From the NCBI RefSeq assembly GCF_002803065.1, contig NZ_NNBL01000001.1:222734-286733 (forward strand): a DNA stretch of 64,000 bases, written 5' to 3'. The stretch is from Streptomyces sp. CB01635 (GTDB taxonomy: Bacteria; Actinomycetota; Actinomycetes; Streptomycetales; Streptomycetaceae). Position numbers and translations under genes: made by a program. Within the stretch, counting starts at the first letter, position 1. Each line of letters opens with the position of its first letter. The notes under the pieces were generated by a model. It ran no database searches and was not told where the DNA came from. It saw only the letters and a list, made by a program, of their open reading frames with translations. Below, in pieces: positions 52,015-61,057 of this stretch.

Positions 52015-53568
52015 GTGCTCTTCCTCTACACCGTGCTCGTGGTGTGCGGAGCCGTCCTGCTGATCGCCGGAATCGTCGAACAGCGGCGGCACTTCGCCAA
52101 CCTCGAACACATACCGACCCGCGTCCTCGTCAACGGCATTCGCGGCAAGTCGTCCATCACGCGCCTGTGCGCGGGCGCCCTGCGCGGCGGCGACCTGACC
52201 ACGGTCGCCAAGACGACCGGCACGGCGGCCCGCTTCATCCACCCCGACGCCACCGAGGAACCGGTCTACCGCAAGTTCGGTATCGCCAACGTCGTCGAGC
52301 AGATCGGCATCGTGCGCCGCGCCGCCGCCTACAACCCGGACGCGCTCGTCATCGAGTGCATGGCCGTCATGCCGGCGCTCCAGGAGATCAACCAGTCCAA
52401 GCTGATCCGCTCCACCATCGGCGTCCTGTGCAACGTCCGTGAGGACCACCTCGCCGAGATGGGCCCCACCCTCGACGACGTGGCGCGCTCGCTGTGCCGC
52501 TCCATGCCGGAGGGAGGCATCTGCGTGACCGCCGAGCAGGAGCGCTTCCACATCCTCCAGGAGGAGGCGGACGCCAGGGACTGCAAGCTGATCTACGCCG
52601 ACCCCGAGACGGTCAGCGACGAGGAGCTGCGCGGGTTCAGCTGGTTCACCTTCAAGGAGAACGTGGCGATCGCGCTGACCGTCGCCGAGCTGGTGGGCGT
52701 CGACCGGGACACCGCGCTCCAGGGCATGTACGACGCCCCGCCGGACCCCGGAGTCCTCTCCGTCGAGCGCTATCTCACGCACGACAACAAGAAGCTCCGT
52801 TTCGCGAACGTCTTCGCGGCCAACGACCCCGAGTCGACGCTGATGAACATCAACCAGCTCCTCGACCTCGGTGCCATCCACCGCCCGCTGAACGTCGTCA
52901 TCAACTGCCGCCCGGACCGCGTCGAACGCAACGGCCAGATGGGCGAGATCATCCCCGAGCTCGATCCGGACCAGGTCTTCGTCATCGGCCACCCGGCCAA
53001 GTCCGCCATCGACGCGATCCCGGCCGCCTACCGGGACCGGGCCGTGGACCTCGGCGGCGACCGGCGTGAGGCCGAGGAGTTCATGGGCAAGCTGCTCGGC
53101 AGCCTCGGCCCCGACTCCTCGCTCGTCGCCATCGGCAACATCCACGGCCAGGGCGAGCACCTCCTGGAGCACCTCGCCGAACTCCCCGCGGACGAGTCCG
53201 ACGACCCGGCGGACCGCTTCGAGCCCGCCGAGTCCTCCTGGCAGGACGCACCGGCCGTGCCGGAACACATCGAGACGGTGCAGCTGTACGCGCCCCGCAT
53301 CGACCCGTACCAGCAGTACCCCGAGGCGTACGAGACGCGCTACACGCCCCCGCTGCACATCCCCGTGCAGCGCGACGCGGACCACCCGCATCCCGGGTAC
53401 CAGGATCCGCAGCCGCTCCGCGAGGCCTGGCCCGCGGTCACGCAGCACCAGCCCGTCCAGCCGGCCGAACAGACCGTCCCCCGTGGCCCGTTCGAACCGC
53501 GCATCCCGCCCGCACCTCCCGCCGAAGACCCGCAGCAGTGGCACAGCAGCCCAGGAGAACCACGTTGA
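52015..53568 (+). CDS. pgsB: Poly-gamma-glutamate synthase PgsB/CapB (Mur-ligase-like)
   Basis: A 517-residue amide ligase. An N-terminal membrane helix (FLYTVLVVCGAVLLIAGIVE) is followed by the ATP P-loop NGIRGKSSITRL, TTGTAARFIHPDATE, and the Mur-ligase-like stretches IGVLCNVREDHLAEMGPT and FKENVAIALTVAE. CapB family proteins form the amide bonds of poly-gamma-glutamate. The last 110 residues are Pro/Gln/Glu-rich and low-complexity, absent from compact Bacillus CapB. It starts at GTG, follows the double-HAMP gene by 6 bp, and its stop overlaps the pgsC start. The product could be poly-glutamate or a related polyamide. Confidence 0.9.
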   Translation: MLFLYTVLVVCGAVLLIAGIVEQRRHFANLEHIPTRVLVNGIRGKSSITRLCAGALRGGDLTTVAKTTGTAARFIHPDATEEPVYRKFGIANVVEQIGIVRRAAAYNPDALVIECMAVMPALQEINQSKLIRSTIGVLCNVREDHLAEMGPTLDDVARSLCRSMPEGGICVTAEQERFHILQEEADARDCKLIYADPETVSDEELRGFSWFTFKENVAIALTVAELVGVDRDTALQGMYDAPPDPGVLSVERYLTHDNKKLRFANVFAANDPESTLMNINQLLDLGAIHRPLNVVINCRPDRVERNGQMGEIIPELDPDQVFVIGHPAKSAIDAIPAAYRDRAVDLGGDRREAEEFMGKLLGSLGPDSSLVAIGNIHGQGEHLLEHLAELPADESDDPADRFEPAESSWQDAPAVPEHIETVQLYAPRIDPYQQYPEAYETRYTPPLHIPVQRDADHPHPGYQDPQPLREAWPAVTQHQPVQPAEQTVPRGPFEPRIPPAPPAEDPQQWHSSPGEPR

Positions 53569-54047
53569 TCCCCACCGTCCTCACCCCCGAGATCGCCGCG
53601 ATCGGCATCGCGATCGGGCTGCTGTTCTCCCTGGTCTGCTACCTCACGACGAACCTCTCGCCGGGCGGAATGATCACCCCGGGCTGGATCGCGCTGACGC
53701 TCGTCGAAGACCTCCAGCGCGCGGCCATGGTCGTCGGCGTCACCGTCCTCACCTATGTGGGCACCCTCCTGATGCAGCGCTACGTGATCCTCTACGGCAA
53801 GCGCCTGTTCGCCGCCGTCGTGCTGCTCGGAGTGACGCTCCAGGCCACCGTGATGATCGTCCTCTCCCTCGAGTTCCCGCTGATGTACGCGAACCAGACC
53901 CTGGGCTTCATCGTCCCCGGCCTCATCGCCTACCAGCTCGTCCGCCAGCCCAAGGGCCCCACGATCCTCGCCACCGGCTCGGTGACGCTGATGGCGTACG
54001 TCGTCCTCACCGCCGGAATCCTCCTCGGCGTCATGCCGTCCGCCTGA
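53565..54047 (+). CDS. pgsC: Poly-gamma-glutamate biosynthesis membrane protein PgsC/CapC
   Basis: A 160-residue protein with about four to five transmembrane helices, matching CapC in length and in the SPGGMITPGWIALTLVEDLQ region and the conserved FPLMYANQTLGFIVPGLIAY segment. The TTG start at 53565 overlaps the pgsB stop and lies seven bases after GGAG. CapC is the membrane partner of CapB in the synthase. An upstream ATG is possible but would overlap pgsB more and lacks a ribosome site. Confidence 0.88.
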   Translation: MIPTVLTPEIAAIGIAIGLLFSLVCYLTTNLSPGGMITPGWIALTLVEDLQRAAMVVGVTVLTYVGTLLMQRYVILYGKRLFAAVVLLGVTLQATVMIVLSLEFPLMYANQTLGFIVPGLIAYQLVRQPKGPTILATGSVTLMAYVVLTAGILLGVMPSA

Positions 54048-54069
54048 ACCACCCACCGGAGCCGACCCC

Positions 54070-55140
54070 ATGAGTGCCAAGAAGAAGCACCCCGTCCTGC
54101 ACACCGCGATCGTTCTGTCGCTGCTCGGCGGCAGCGCCTATCTGACGGTGGAGCTGCGCAAGGACGAGCAGGCGAAGGCGCCCGCCGTCCAGGCCGTCAC
54201 CGACACCCCGCTCCTGGAGTCCAGCACGGGCCAGCAGGGCGGCGAGCGGAACTGGGAGCGGCTGAAGAACCCCGAGCGTTCCGTCCTGCGCGGCGAGGGG
54301 GGCCAGGTCCTCGCGACCTTCACCGACAGCGCGCGCACGGCCACGCTCAAGGGCCCGAGCCGCACCTTCACCGAGCCCGCCAACACCAAGTCCCGCGTGG
54401 TCACCGAGGACTGGGTGCGCCTCATGCCGGAACCCTGGCGCAAGGGCGCGGAGAAGGAGAAGTGGTTCAAGGACTGGTTCAAGGAGTTCTACGGGAGCGA
54501 GGAGGACGACATCTTCGCCTTCGCCTTCCAGTACCTGGAGGGCGCCCCGGTCAAGAAGGACGACGAGGGCATCGCCTACGGCGGTGACGCCAACTTCGGG
54601 CCGATCAACCCGAACGGCAGCGAGGGCAACGACCTGCGCGACGAACTCTCCGACTTCTACGACTACCTGGGCATCCCGTACACCTTCCGGGACGGGGTCA
54701 CGCAGCAGCCCGAGACCAAGCGCGCCCGGTCCGTCGACTGTTCCGGCTTCCAGCGTCTGGTGTGGGGCTACCGGGCCCGCTACCCCCTGATGTCCTCCGA
54801 CAAGTCGGGCGACGGTCTGCCGCGCACCGCCAACGGCATGGCCCGCTCGGACGTCGGGGCCGACATCATCCCGCTCAAGGGTGTCGGCGCCGCGGACCGG
54901 CCCCAGTCCATCGACGTGCTCCAGCCCGGAGACCTCGTGTTCTTCAAGCTCGACGCCCGCACGAATCAGCGCCTCGACCACGTCGGTCTGTACATGGGCC
55001 ACGACACGGACGGCCACATGATCTTCGTGTCGAGCCGCGAAGAGGTCAACGGCCCGACGATCGGCGACAAGGGCGGAACGTCCCGCCTCGACGGCAACGG
55101 CTACTACGCGAGCACCCTGCGCAGCGCGAAGCGGCTCTGA
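54070..55140 (+). CDS. NlpC/P60 family peptidase, possible poly-gamma-glutamate hydrolase
   Basis: A 356-residue protein with a short N-terminal helix (TAIVLSLLGGSAYLTVEL) that anchors or exports it. The C-terminal NlpC/P60 domain has the catalytic Cys224 in VDCSGFQRLVWGYR and His304 in DHVGLYMGHD. Between them lies an insert rich in charged residues. NlpC/P60 enzymes cut gamma-glutamyl bonds, either in peptidoglycan or, like B. subtilis PgdS, in poly-gamma-glutamate. Position right after pgsC, 22 bp on, favours release or trimming of the polymer. A terminator follows. Confidence 0.85.
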   Translation: MSAKKKHPVLHTAIVLSLLGGSAYLTVELRKDEQAKAPAVQAVTDTPLLESSTGQQGGERNWERLKNPERSVLRGEGGQVLATFTDSARTATLKGPSRTFTEPANTKSRVVTEDWVRLMPEPWRKGAEKEKWFKDWFKEFYGSEEDDIFAFAFQYLEGAPVKKDDEGIAYGGDANFGPINPNGSEGNDLRDELSDFYDYLGIPYTFRDGVTQQPETKRARSVDCSGFQRLVWGYRARYPLMSSDKSGDGLPRTANGMARSDVGADIIPLKGVGAADRPQSIDVLQPGDLVFFKLDARTNQRLDHVGLYMGHDTDGHMIFVSSREEVNGPTIGDKGGTSRLDGNGYYASTLRSAKRL

Positions 55141-55167
55141 ACCCGCGCCGCGGCGTCCGCAAACGCC

Positions 55168-55201
55168 GGTGCCCGGCACGCCAGTCGGCATGCCGGGCAC
55201 C
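55168..55201. terminator. Bidirectional terminator
   Basis: GGTGCCCGGCA (55168-55178) pairs with TGCCGGGCACC (55191-55201), with further pairing inside. It lies between the convergent NlpC/P60 and fadB ends and can serve both. Confidence 0.75.
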
Positions 55202-55216
55202 GAAAACGCCGGGGAG

Positions 55217-57349
55217 TTACGCCGGAACGCTGGCCACGCCCTGCGCCAGGAACCGCTTGCCGGTCACCCGCTCGCTGACGCCCTCACGGTCCAGGTACGG
55301 CGTGATGCCGCCCAGGTGGAAGGGCCAGCCGGCGCCGGTGATCAGGCACAGGTCGATGTCCTGCGCCTCGGCGACGACACCCTCGTCGAGCATGAGCCCG
55401 ATCTCCTGCGCCACCGCGTCGAGCACGCGGTCACGGACCTGCTCCTCGGTCAGGACGACATCGCCCTGCTTGAGGAGCGCGGCGACCTCGGGGTCCAGCT
55501 CCGGCTTGCCGGAATCGTAGACGTAGAAGCCGCGCTTGCCCGCCTTGACGACGGCCGCGAGGTTCGGGGACACCGTGAACCGCTCCGGGAAGGCGCGGTT
55601 CAGGGTCTCCGAGACGTGCAGACCGATCGCCGGACCGACGAGCTCCAGGAGCACCAGCGGGGACATCGGCAGGCCGAGCGGCTCGACGGCCTTCTCGGCG
55701 ACCTCGACCGGGGTGCCCTCGTCGATGACGTTCTGGATCTCGCCCATGAAGCGGGTGAGGATGCGGTTGACGACGAACGCCGGGGCGTCCTTCACCAGAA
55801 CCGCCGTCTTCTTCAGCTTCTTGGCGACACCGAAGGCCGTGGCCAGCGAGGCGTCGTCGGTCTGCTCGCCGCGGACGATCTCCAGGAGCGGGAGGATCGC
55901 GACGGGGTTGAAGAAGTGGAAGCCGACGACCCGCTCGGGGTGCTTCAGCTTCGACGCCATCTCGGAGACCGAGAGGGACGAGGTGTTGGTGGCGAGGATC
56001 GCGTGCGCCGGGGCGACCGCCTCGACCTCCGCGAACACCTGCTGCTTGACGCCGATCTCCTCGAAGACGGCCTCGATGATGAAGTCCGCGTCGGAGAAGC
56101 CCTCGGCCTTGTCCAGGACACCGGAGACGAGCGCCTTGAGGCGGTTGGCCTTGTCCTGGTTGATGCGGCCCTTGCCGAGCAGCTTCTCGATCTCGGCGTG
56201 GACGTAGCCCACACCCTTGTCGACGCGCTCCTGGTCGATGTCGGTCAGGACGACCGGCACCTCGAGGCGGCGCAGGAAGAGCAGCGCGAGCTGCGAGGCC
56301 ATCAGGCCCGCACCCACGACGCCGACCTTGGTGACCGGACGCGCGAGCGACTTGTCCGGGGCGCCTGCCGGGCGCTTGCCGCGCTTCTGGACGAGGTTGA
56401 ACGAGTAGATACCCGCGCGCAGCTCGCCGCCCATGATGAGGTCGGCGAGCGCCTTGTCCTCGGCGTCGAACCCGGCCTGCAGGTTCCCGTCCTTGGCGGC
56501 GGCGATGATGTCGAGGGCGCGGTACGCGGCCGGGGCGGCGCCGTGCACCTTGCTGTCGGCGATGAACTTGCCGCGCGCGACGGCCTGGTCCCACGCGTCA
56601 CCGCGGTCGACCTCGGCGCGCTCGACGGCCACGTCGCCCTTGAGGACGTTCGCCGTCCAGATCAGCGACTGCTCCAGGAAGTCGGCGCCCTCGAAGATCG
56701 CGTCGGCGATGCCGAGTTCGAAGACCTGCTTGCCCTTGAGCTGGCGGTTCTGGTTGAGCGAGTTCTCGATGATGACCGAGACGGCCTTGTCGGCGCCGAT
56801 CAGGTTCGGGAGCAGCGCGCAGCCGCCCCAGCCCGGGACCAGACCGAGGAAGACCTCGGGGAGCGAGAAGGCCGGGAGCGCCTTGGAGACGGTGCGGTAG
56901 GTGCAGTGCAGACCGACCTCGACACCGCCGCCCATGGCCGCGCCGTTGTAGTACGCGAACGTCGGCACGGCGAGGCCCGAGAGGCGCTTGAAGACCTCGT
57001 GGCCGCCCTTGCCGATGGCCAGCGCGTCGTCGTGCTTCGTGAGGAGCTCGACGCCCTTGAGGTCGGCGCCGACGGCGAAGATGAACGGCTTGCCGGTGAT
57101 GCCGGCGCCGACGATCGTGCCCTCGGCCGCCTCCTTCTCGACCTGGTCGATCGCGGCGTTCAGGTTCGCGAGCGAGGCCGGGCCGAAGGTGGTCGGCTTG
57201 GTGTGGTCGAAGCCGTTGTCGAGCGTGATCAGCGCGAACCGGCCCGCACCGAACGGCAGGTCGAGGTGGCGTACGTTCGCCGACGTGACGACCTCGTCCG
57301 GGAACAGCTCGGCGGCGCCCTTCAGGAGCTCAGCGGTGGTGGTGCTCAC
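55217..57349 (-). CDS. fadB: Fatty-acid oxidation multifunctional protein (enoyl-CoA hydratase / 3-hydroxyacyl-CoA dehydrogenase)
   Basis: A 710-residue beta-oxidation alpha subunit. The N-terminal third is a crotonase domain (KPFIFAVGADLKG, YNGAAMGGGVEVGLHC with a glutamate). Then comes the NAD-binding dehydrogenase (KVGVVGAGLMASQLALLF, HFFNPVAILPLLEIVRG), with the catalytic His of the family, and a C-terminal dehydrogenase domain. The GTG at 57349 overlaps the thiolase stop by 4 bp, showing coupled translation. The reading frame stays open through the thiolase region but that is overlap, not a fusion. It acts with the thiolase to shorten fatty acyl-CoA. Confidence 0.94.
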   Translation of the reverse strand: MSTTTAELLKGAAELFPDEVVTSANVRHLDLPFGAGRFALITLDNGFDHTKPTTFGPASLANLNAAIDQVEKEAAEGTIVGAGITGKPFIFAVGADLKGVELLTKHDDALAIGKGGHEVFKRLSGLAVPTFAYYNGAAMGGGVEVGLHCTYRTVSKALPAFSLPEVFLGLVPGWGGCALLPNLIGADKAVSVIIENSLNQNRQLKGKQVFELGIADAIFEGADFLEQSLIWTANVLKGDVAVERAEVDRGDAWDQAVARGKFIADSKVHGAAPAAYRALDIIAAAKDGNLQAGFDAEDKALADLIMGGELRAGIYSFNLVQKRGKRPAGAPDKSLARPVTKVGVVGAGLMASQLALLFLRRLEVPVVLTDIDQERVDKGVGYVHAEIEKLLGKGRINQDKANRLKALVSGVLDKAEGFSDADFIIEAVFEEIGVKQQVFAEVEAVAPAHAILATNTSSLSVSEMASKLKHPERVVGFHFFNPVAILPLLEIVRGEQTDDASLATAFGVAKKLKKTAVLVKDAPAFVVNRILTRFMGEIQNVIDEGTPVEVAEKAVEPLGLPMSPLVLLELVGPAIGLHVSETLNRAFPERFTVSPNLAAVVKAGKRGFYVYDSGKPELDPEVAALLKQGDVVLTEEQVRDRVLDAVAQEIGLMLDEGVVAEAQDIDLCLITGAGWPFHLGGITPYLDREGVSERVTGKRFLAQGVASVPA

Positions 57350-58572
57350 TTGTCGCCTCCGGCGTCCTTGTGGTGCGGGTTCTCCCAGATGACCGTGGCG
57401 CCCATGCCGAAGCCGACGCACATCGTCGTCAGGCCGTAGCGGACCTCGGGCTGCTCCTCGAACTGGCGGGCCAGCTGCGTCATCAGGCGCACGCCGGACG
57501 AGGCCAGCGGGTGACCGAACGCGATGGCGCCGCCGTACTGGTTGACGCGCGCGTCGTCGTCGGCGATGCCGTAGTGGTCCAGGAAGGCGAGGACCTGGAT
57601 GGCGAAGGCCTCGTTGATCTCGAAGAGGTTGATGTCCTCGATCGACAGACCGGCCTTGGCGAGGGCCTTCTCCGTGGCCGGGATCGGGCCGTAGCCCATG
57701 ACCTCCGGCTCGACGCCCACGAAGGCGTAGGAGACGAGGCGCATCTTCACCGGGAGGTTGTTCTCGCGGGCGAAGTCCTCGGACGCGATGATCGACGCCG
57801 TCGCACCGTCGTTCAGACCGGCGGCGTTGCCCGCGGTGACGCGGCCGTGCACGCGGAACGGCGTCTTGAGGCCGGACAGGTTCTCCAGCGTGGTGCCCGG
57901 GCGCATCGGCTCGTCGGCGGTGACCAGGCCCCAGCCGGTCTCGCCGACGTCCGGGTTGGTGTTGCGCACGGAGACCGGGACCAGGTCCTGCTGGATCTTC
58001 CCGTTCGCGTACGCCTTCGCGGCCTTCTCCTGCGAGCGCACGGCGTACTCGTCGGCGCGCTGCTTGGTGATCTGCGGGTAGCGGTCGTGCAGGTTCTCGG
58101 CGGTCATGCCCATGAACAGGGCCGACTCGTCGACGAGCTTCTCCGACACGAAGCGCGGGTTCGGGTCGACGCCCTCGCCCATGGGGTGGCGGCCCATGTG
58201 CTCGACACCGCCGGCGATGACGGCGTCGTACGCGCCGAAGGCGATGGAGCCCGCGGTGGCGGTGACGGCGGTCAGTGCGCCGGCGCACATGCGGTCGATG
58301 GAGTAGCCGGGCACGGACTGCGGGAGGCCCGCGAGGATGCCGGCGGTGCGGCCGAGGGTCAGGCCCTGGTCGCCGATCTGCGTGGTCGCGGCGATGGCGA
58401 CCTCGTCGATCTTCGCGGGGTCGAGGGCCGGGTTGCGGCGCAGCAGCTCCCTGATGGCCTTCACGACGAGATCGTCGGCGCGGGTCTCGTGGTAGATGCC
58501 CTTCGGGCCCGCCTTGCCGAACGGGGTGCGGACGCCGTCGACGAAGACGACGTCCCTGACGGTACGAGGCAC
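57346..58572 (-). CDS. fadA: Acetyl-CoA acyltransferase (thiolase)
   Basis: A 408-residue thiolase, the beta subunit of the fatty-acid oxidation complex. The nucleophilic cysteine is in SIDRMCAGALTAVTA, the catalytic His in INEAFAIQ, GGAIAFGHPLASSG and the second Cys in CVGFGMG. The GTG at 58572 has GGAGGA nine bases before it and is preferred to an upstream ATG. It is the first gene of a fadA-fadB transcript; a candidate operator lies at 58655-58670. Confidence 0.95.
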   Translation of the reverse strand: MPRTVRDVVFVDGVRTPFGKAGPKGIYHETRADDLVVKAIRELLRRNPALDPAKIDEVAIAATTQIGDQGLTLGRTAGILAGLPQSVPGYSIDRMCAGALTAVTATAGSIAFGAYDAVIAGGVEHMGRHPMGEGVDPNPRFVSEKLVDESALFMGMTAENLHDRYPQITKQRADEYAVRSQEKAAKAYANGKIQQDLVPVSVRNTNPDVGETGWGLVTADEPMRPGTTLENLSGLKTPFRVHGRVTAGNAAGLNDGATASIIASEDFARENNLPVKMRLVSYAFVGVEPEVMGYGPIPATEKALAKAGLSIEDINLFEINEAFAIQVLAFLDHYGIADDDARVNQYGGAIAFGHPLASSGVRLMTQLARQFEEQPEVRYGLTTMCVGFGMGATVIWENPHHKDAGGDK

Positions 58573-58654
58573 GATGGCTCTCCTCCAGATGCGGGATGGC
58601 ACTGCCGCGCGGCGCGTACCCGGGGTGCGGGAAGCGCGCTGCGAATACCGTCAT

Positions 58655-58670
58655 GCTACTTGCGGGTAAC
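58655..58670. promoter_or_regulatory. Candidate operator upstream of fadAB
   Basis: GCTACTTGCGGGTAAC is an imperfect inverted repeat (GCTAC-N6-GTAAC) about 80 bp before the thiolase start. Similar CTAC-N-GTAA-like sites occur upstream of actinobacterial beta-oxidation genes controlled by acyl-CoA-sensing TetR proteins; the regulator here is unknown. Confidence 0.35.
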
Positions 58671-58706
58671 CAAGACGTGTAGTCCCCCCGGCCGGAGCGG
58701 CGAAGG

Positions 58707-59417
58707 TCACACCGCGCGATCGAGAACCGAGCGCACCACGGGCCCCGCCGAAGCCACGACGTCACGGACGAACCGCACCCGTCCCACCCCGAGCCCGCGC
58801 AGCGCCGAGCCGTGGTCGCAGGCGACGACGAGCGCCGCGGCGAGAAGCAGCGCCCGCCACCCCAGGAGCACCAGGCGCCCCACCGGGCGCGGCACCCGCG
58901 CGAAGGCTTCGCGCAGCCGCTCGCAGTGGAACGGCACATGCCGCTCCTCGTCGGCGAGTATCGCGCCCGCCACCTGCGTCGTGAGCCCGTCGTCGGTGCC
59001 GTCGCGCAGCGCCCGGTAGTAACGCAGCGCCACGACCTCGGCGACCATCAGGACCAGGAGTTCGAGCCGCAGCCCGAGAAGCCGGCGCAGCCGGACGAAG
59101 ACGGTGTCGCTCCAGTGCGACGCGAGCGGCGGAACGCCGCCGGCGCCGAGCAGCAGTCCGAGCAGCCGGGCGTGGTTCTGCTCCTCGGCCACGAACAGCC
59201 GGACGGCACGCGCGTACGGGGCGTCGCCCGCCCGGTCGGCCTTGGCGATCAGATTCGCCCCGTCACCGCTCTCACCGATCTGGAAGCGCCGCACGCTCCG
59301 CCAGATCGCGGTATCCACCCGCGCGCCCCGCTCCCAGGCGGGTTCCCCTGCCGCGGCCCGGCGCTCCCGCTCGACCTCGAACTCCCACACCCATCCCGCG
59401 TACCCCCTGGTGATCAT
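58707..59417 (-). CDS. Ferritin-like diiron domain protein
   Basis: A 236-residue helical protein. Diiron-ligand patterns FQIGESGDG, FVAEEQNHARLL, LMVAEVVALRYY and DEERHVPFHCERLREA give the E...ExxH...E...ExxH layout of ferritin-like oxidases and rubrerythrin relatives. No signal peptide. The ATG at 59417 lacks a good ribosome site, so expression may be leaderless. It stands between beta-oxidation genes and RNase D with no evident operon partner. An oxidase or hydroxylase role is plausible; substrate unknown. Confidence 0.72.
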   Translation of the reverse strand: MITRGYAGWVWEFEVERERRAAAGEPAWERGARVDTAIWRSVRRFQIGESGDGANLIAKADRAGDAPYARAVRLFVAEEQNHARLLGLLLGAGGVPPLASHWSDTVFVRLRRLLGLRLELLVLMVAEVVALRYYRALRDGTDDGLTTQVAGAILADEERHVPFHCERLREAFARVPRPVGRLVLLGWRALLLAAALVVACDHGSALRGLGVGRVRFVRDVVASAGPVVRSVLDRAV

Positions 59418-59515
59418 GGGGTGACGTTAGACAGGCACTCCCCGCCGATACGAGCGAGGAGGGCCGACCGGTACGAAACCGCGACGAACGCGGGGCGCCG
59501 CGCGGGGCGGCCGGG

Positions 59516-60799
59516 TCAGGCGGTCTGCTTCAGCGCCTCGGCGAGCAGCGGCGTGACCTGCTCTATCTGCCAGGGCCGCGCCCCGTACCCGCGCAGCGCC
59601 TCGGCCACCGCCGCCTCGGAGCGGTCGCCCGGGGGCTCCCAGCACACGCGGCGGACCGTGTCCGGAGTGACCAGGTTCTCCTGCGGCATGTTCAGCGTCT
59701 CGGCCAGCGACGACACCGAGGCCCGCGCCGCGGAGAGCCGCGCAGCGGCGACCGGGTCCTTGTCGGCCCAGGCCCGCGGGGGAGGCGGCCCGGCGAGCGG
59801 CGCCCCGGGCTGCGGCAGCTCCGCGTCGGGCAGCTCCTTCGCCCGGTCCACGGCCGCCTGCCACTGCTCCAGCTGACGCCGGCCCGTGCGGTGCCCGAAA
59901 CCGGGCAGCGCCGCCAGTGCGTGCACATTCGGGGGAAGCGAGAGCGCCGCCTCGACGATCGCGCCGTCCCCGAGCACCTTGCCCGGCGACACATCACGCC
60001 GCTGCGCGATCCGGTCCCGCGCGGTCCACAGCTCCCGCACGACGGCCATCTGCCGGCGGCGCCGCACCTTGTGCATCCCGGACGTGCGCCGCCACGGGTC
60101 CTTGCGGGGCGGCGCGGGCGGCGCCGAGGCGATGGCGTCGAACTCCTGGTGCGCCCAGTCCAGCTTGCCCTGCCGGTCGAGCTCCTTCTCCAGCGCGTCC
60201 CGCAGGTCCACGAGGAGCTCCACGTCCAGCGCGGCGTAGCGCAGCCACGGGTCGGGCAGGGGACGCGTCGACCAGTCGACGGCGGAGTGGCCCTTCTCCA
60301 GTACGTAGCCGAGGACGTTCTCCACCATCGCGCCGAGCCCCACGCGCGGGAAACCGGCCAGGCGCCCGGCGAGCTCGGTGTCGAAGAGGCGGCTGGGGAC
60401 CATACCTATCTCGCGCAGACACGGCAGGTCCTGCGTCGCGGCGTGCAGTACCCACTCGGCGTCGGCGATCGCGTCGCCGAGGGCGGACAGGTCGGGGCAC
60501 GCGACGGGGTCGATGAGCGCGGAGCCCGCGCCCTCGCGGCGCAGCTGCACCAGGTAGGCGCGCTGCCCGTAGCGGTAGCCGGAGGCTCGCTCGGCGTCGA
60601 CGGCCACGGGCCCGGTGCCCGCGGCGAAGGCCGCGACCACCTCGGCCAGGGAGGCCTCGTCGGCGATCACCGGCGGGATGCCCTCGCGCGGCTCGAGCAG
60701 GGGGATCGGCACCTCCGCAACAGAGCCGCCGTCGTCCGGGGGTGCGCCCCCGGTGGTTCGCAGTGAAGTGTCTGCTGCGGTCTCTTGGGCGTCGGTCAC
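59516..60799 (-). CDS. rnd: Ribonuclease D
   Basis: A 427-residue DEDDy 3'-5' exoribonuclease. Exo I is in VAVDAERASGYRYGQ, Exo II in WVLHAATQDLPCLREIG and Exo III in RYAALDVELLVDLR. A C-terminal HRDC-type region spans about residues 250-330 (DVSPGKVLGDGAIVEAA, LPGFGHRTGRRQL). RNase D trims tRNA and other RNA 3' ends. It has a 35-residue unstructured leader. It is followed by the ferritin-like gene on the same strand after 98 bp. Confidence 0.92.
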   Translation of the reverse strand: MTDAQETAADTSLRTTGGAPPDDGGSVAEVPIPLLEPREGIPPVIADEASLAEVVAAFAAGTGPVAVDAERASGYRYGQRAYLVQLRREGAGSALIDPVACPDLSALGDAIADAEWVLHAATQDLPCLREIGMVPSRLFDTELAGRLAGFPRVGLGAMVENVLGYVLEKGHSAVDWSTRPLPDPWLRYAALDVELLVDLRDALEKELDRQGKLDWAHQEFDAIASAPPAPPRKDPWRRTSGMHKVRRRRQMAVVRELWTARDRIAQRRDVSPGKVLGDGAIVEAALSLPPNVHALAALPGFGHRTGRRQLEQWQAAVDRAKELPDAELPQPGAPLAGPPPPRAWADKDPVAAARLSAARASVSSLAETLNMPQENLVTPDTVRRVCWEPPGDRSEAAVAEALRGYGARPWQIEQVTPLLAEALKQTA

Positions 60800-61015
60800 C
60801 TGTCAAGGGTATCTGCCCGTACGCATGCCTGACCTGCGTGTTCTGGCCATTGGTCAACTGACCTGCGAAAACGCGTGTCGACAGGTCGCGGTGCGTCTGG
60901 GGGGTTCTCGCACCAGAGTGCCCGGAATATGCACTTTAGTGCCAATAATCCATACTCGATCTACAGCCGTGGGAAGGCCCTCTTGTCGGGACTTGCACCG
61001 CGAGGGACACCGAAA
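60800..61015. other. Intergenic stretch upstream of RNase D
   Basis: No gene is seen between the RNase D start and the two hairpins at 61016-61107. It should contain the RNase D promoter; a short AT-richer patch lies at about 60925-60960. Confidence 0.5.
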
Positions 61016-61043
61016 AGGGTCCGCCAGCGAGCTGACGGACCCT
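61016..61043 (-). terminator. Second hairpin downstream of the response regulator
   Basis: A 13-bp stem with one mismatch (AGGGTCCGCCAGC with GCTGACGGACCCT) and a 2-base centre, in tandem with the palindrome at 61058. Probably a back-up terminator. Confidence 0.6.
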
Positions 61044-61057
61044 CGTGAACGTCTGTG

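Noticed and set aside
55217..58939. A 1240-residue frame suggesting a fusion of FadB with sequence over the thiolase
   Set aside because: The upstream half is an out-of-frame shadow of the thiolase gene; the GTGA overlap at 57346-57349 shows two separate genes.
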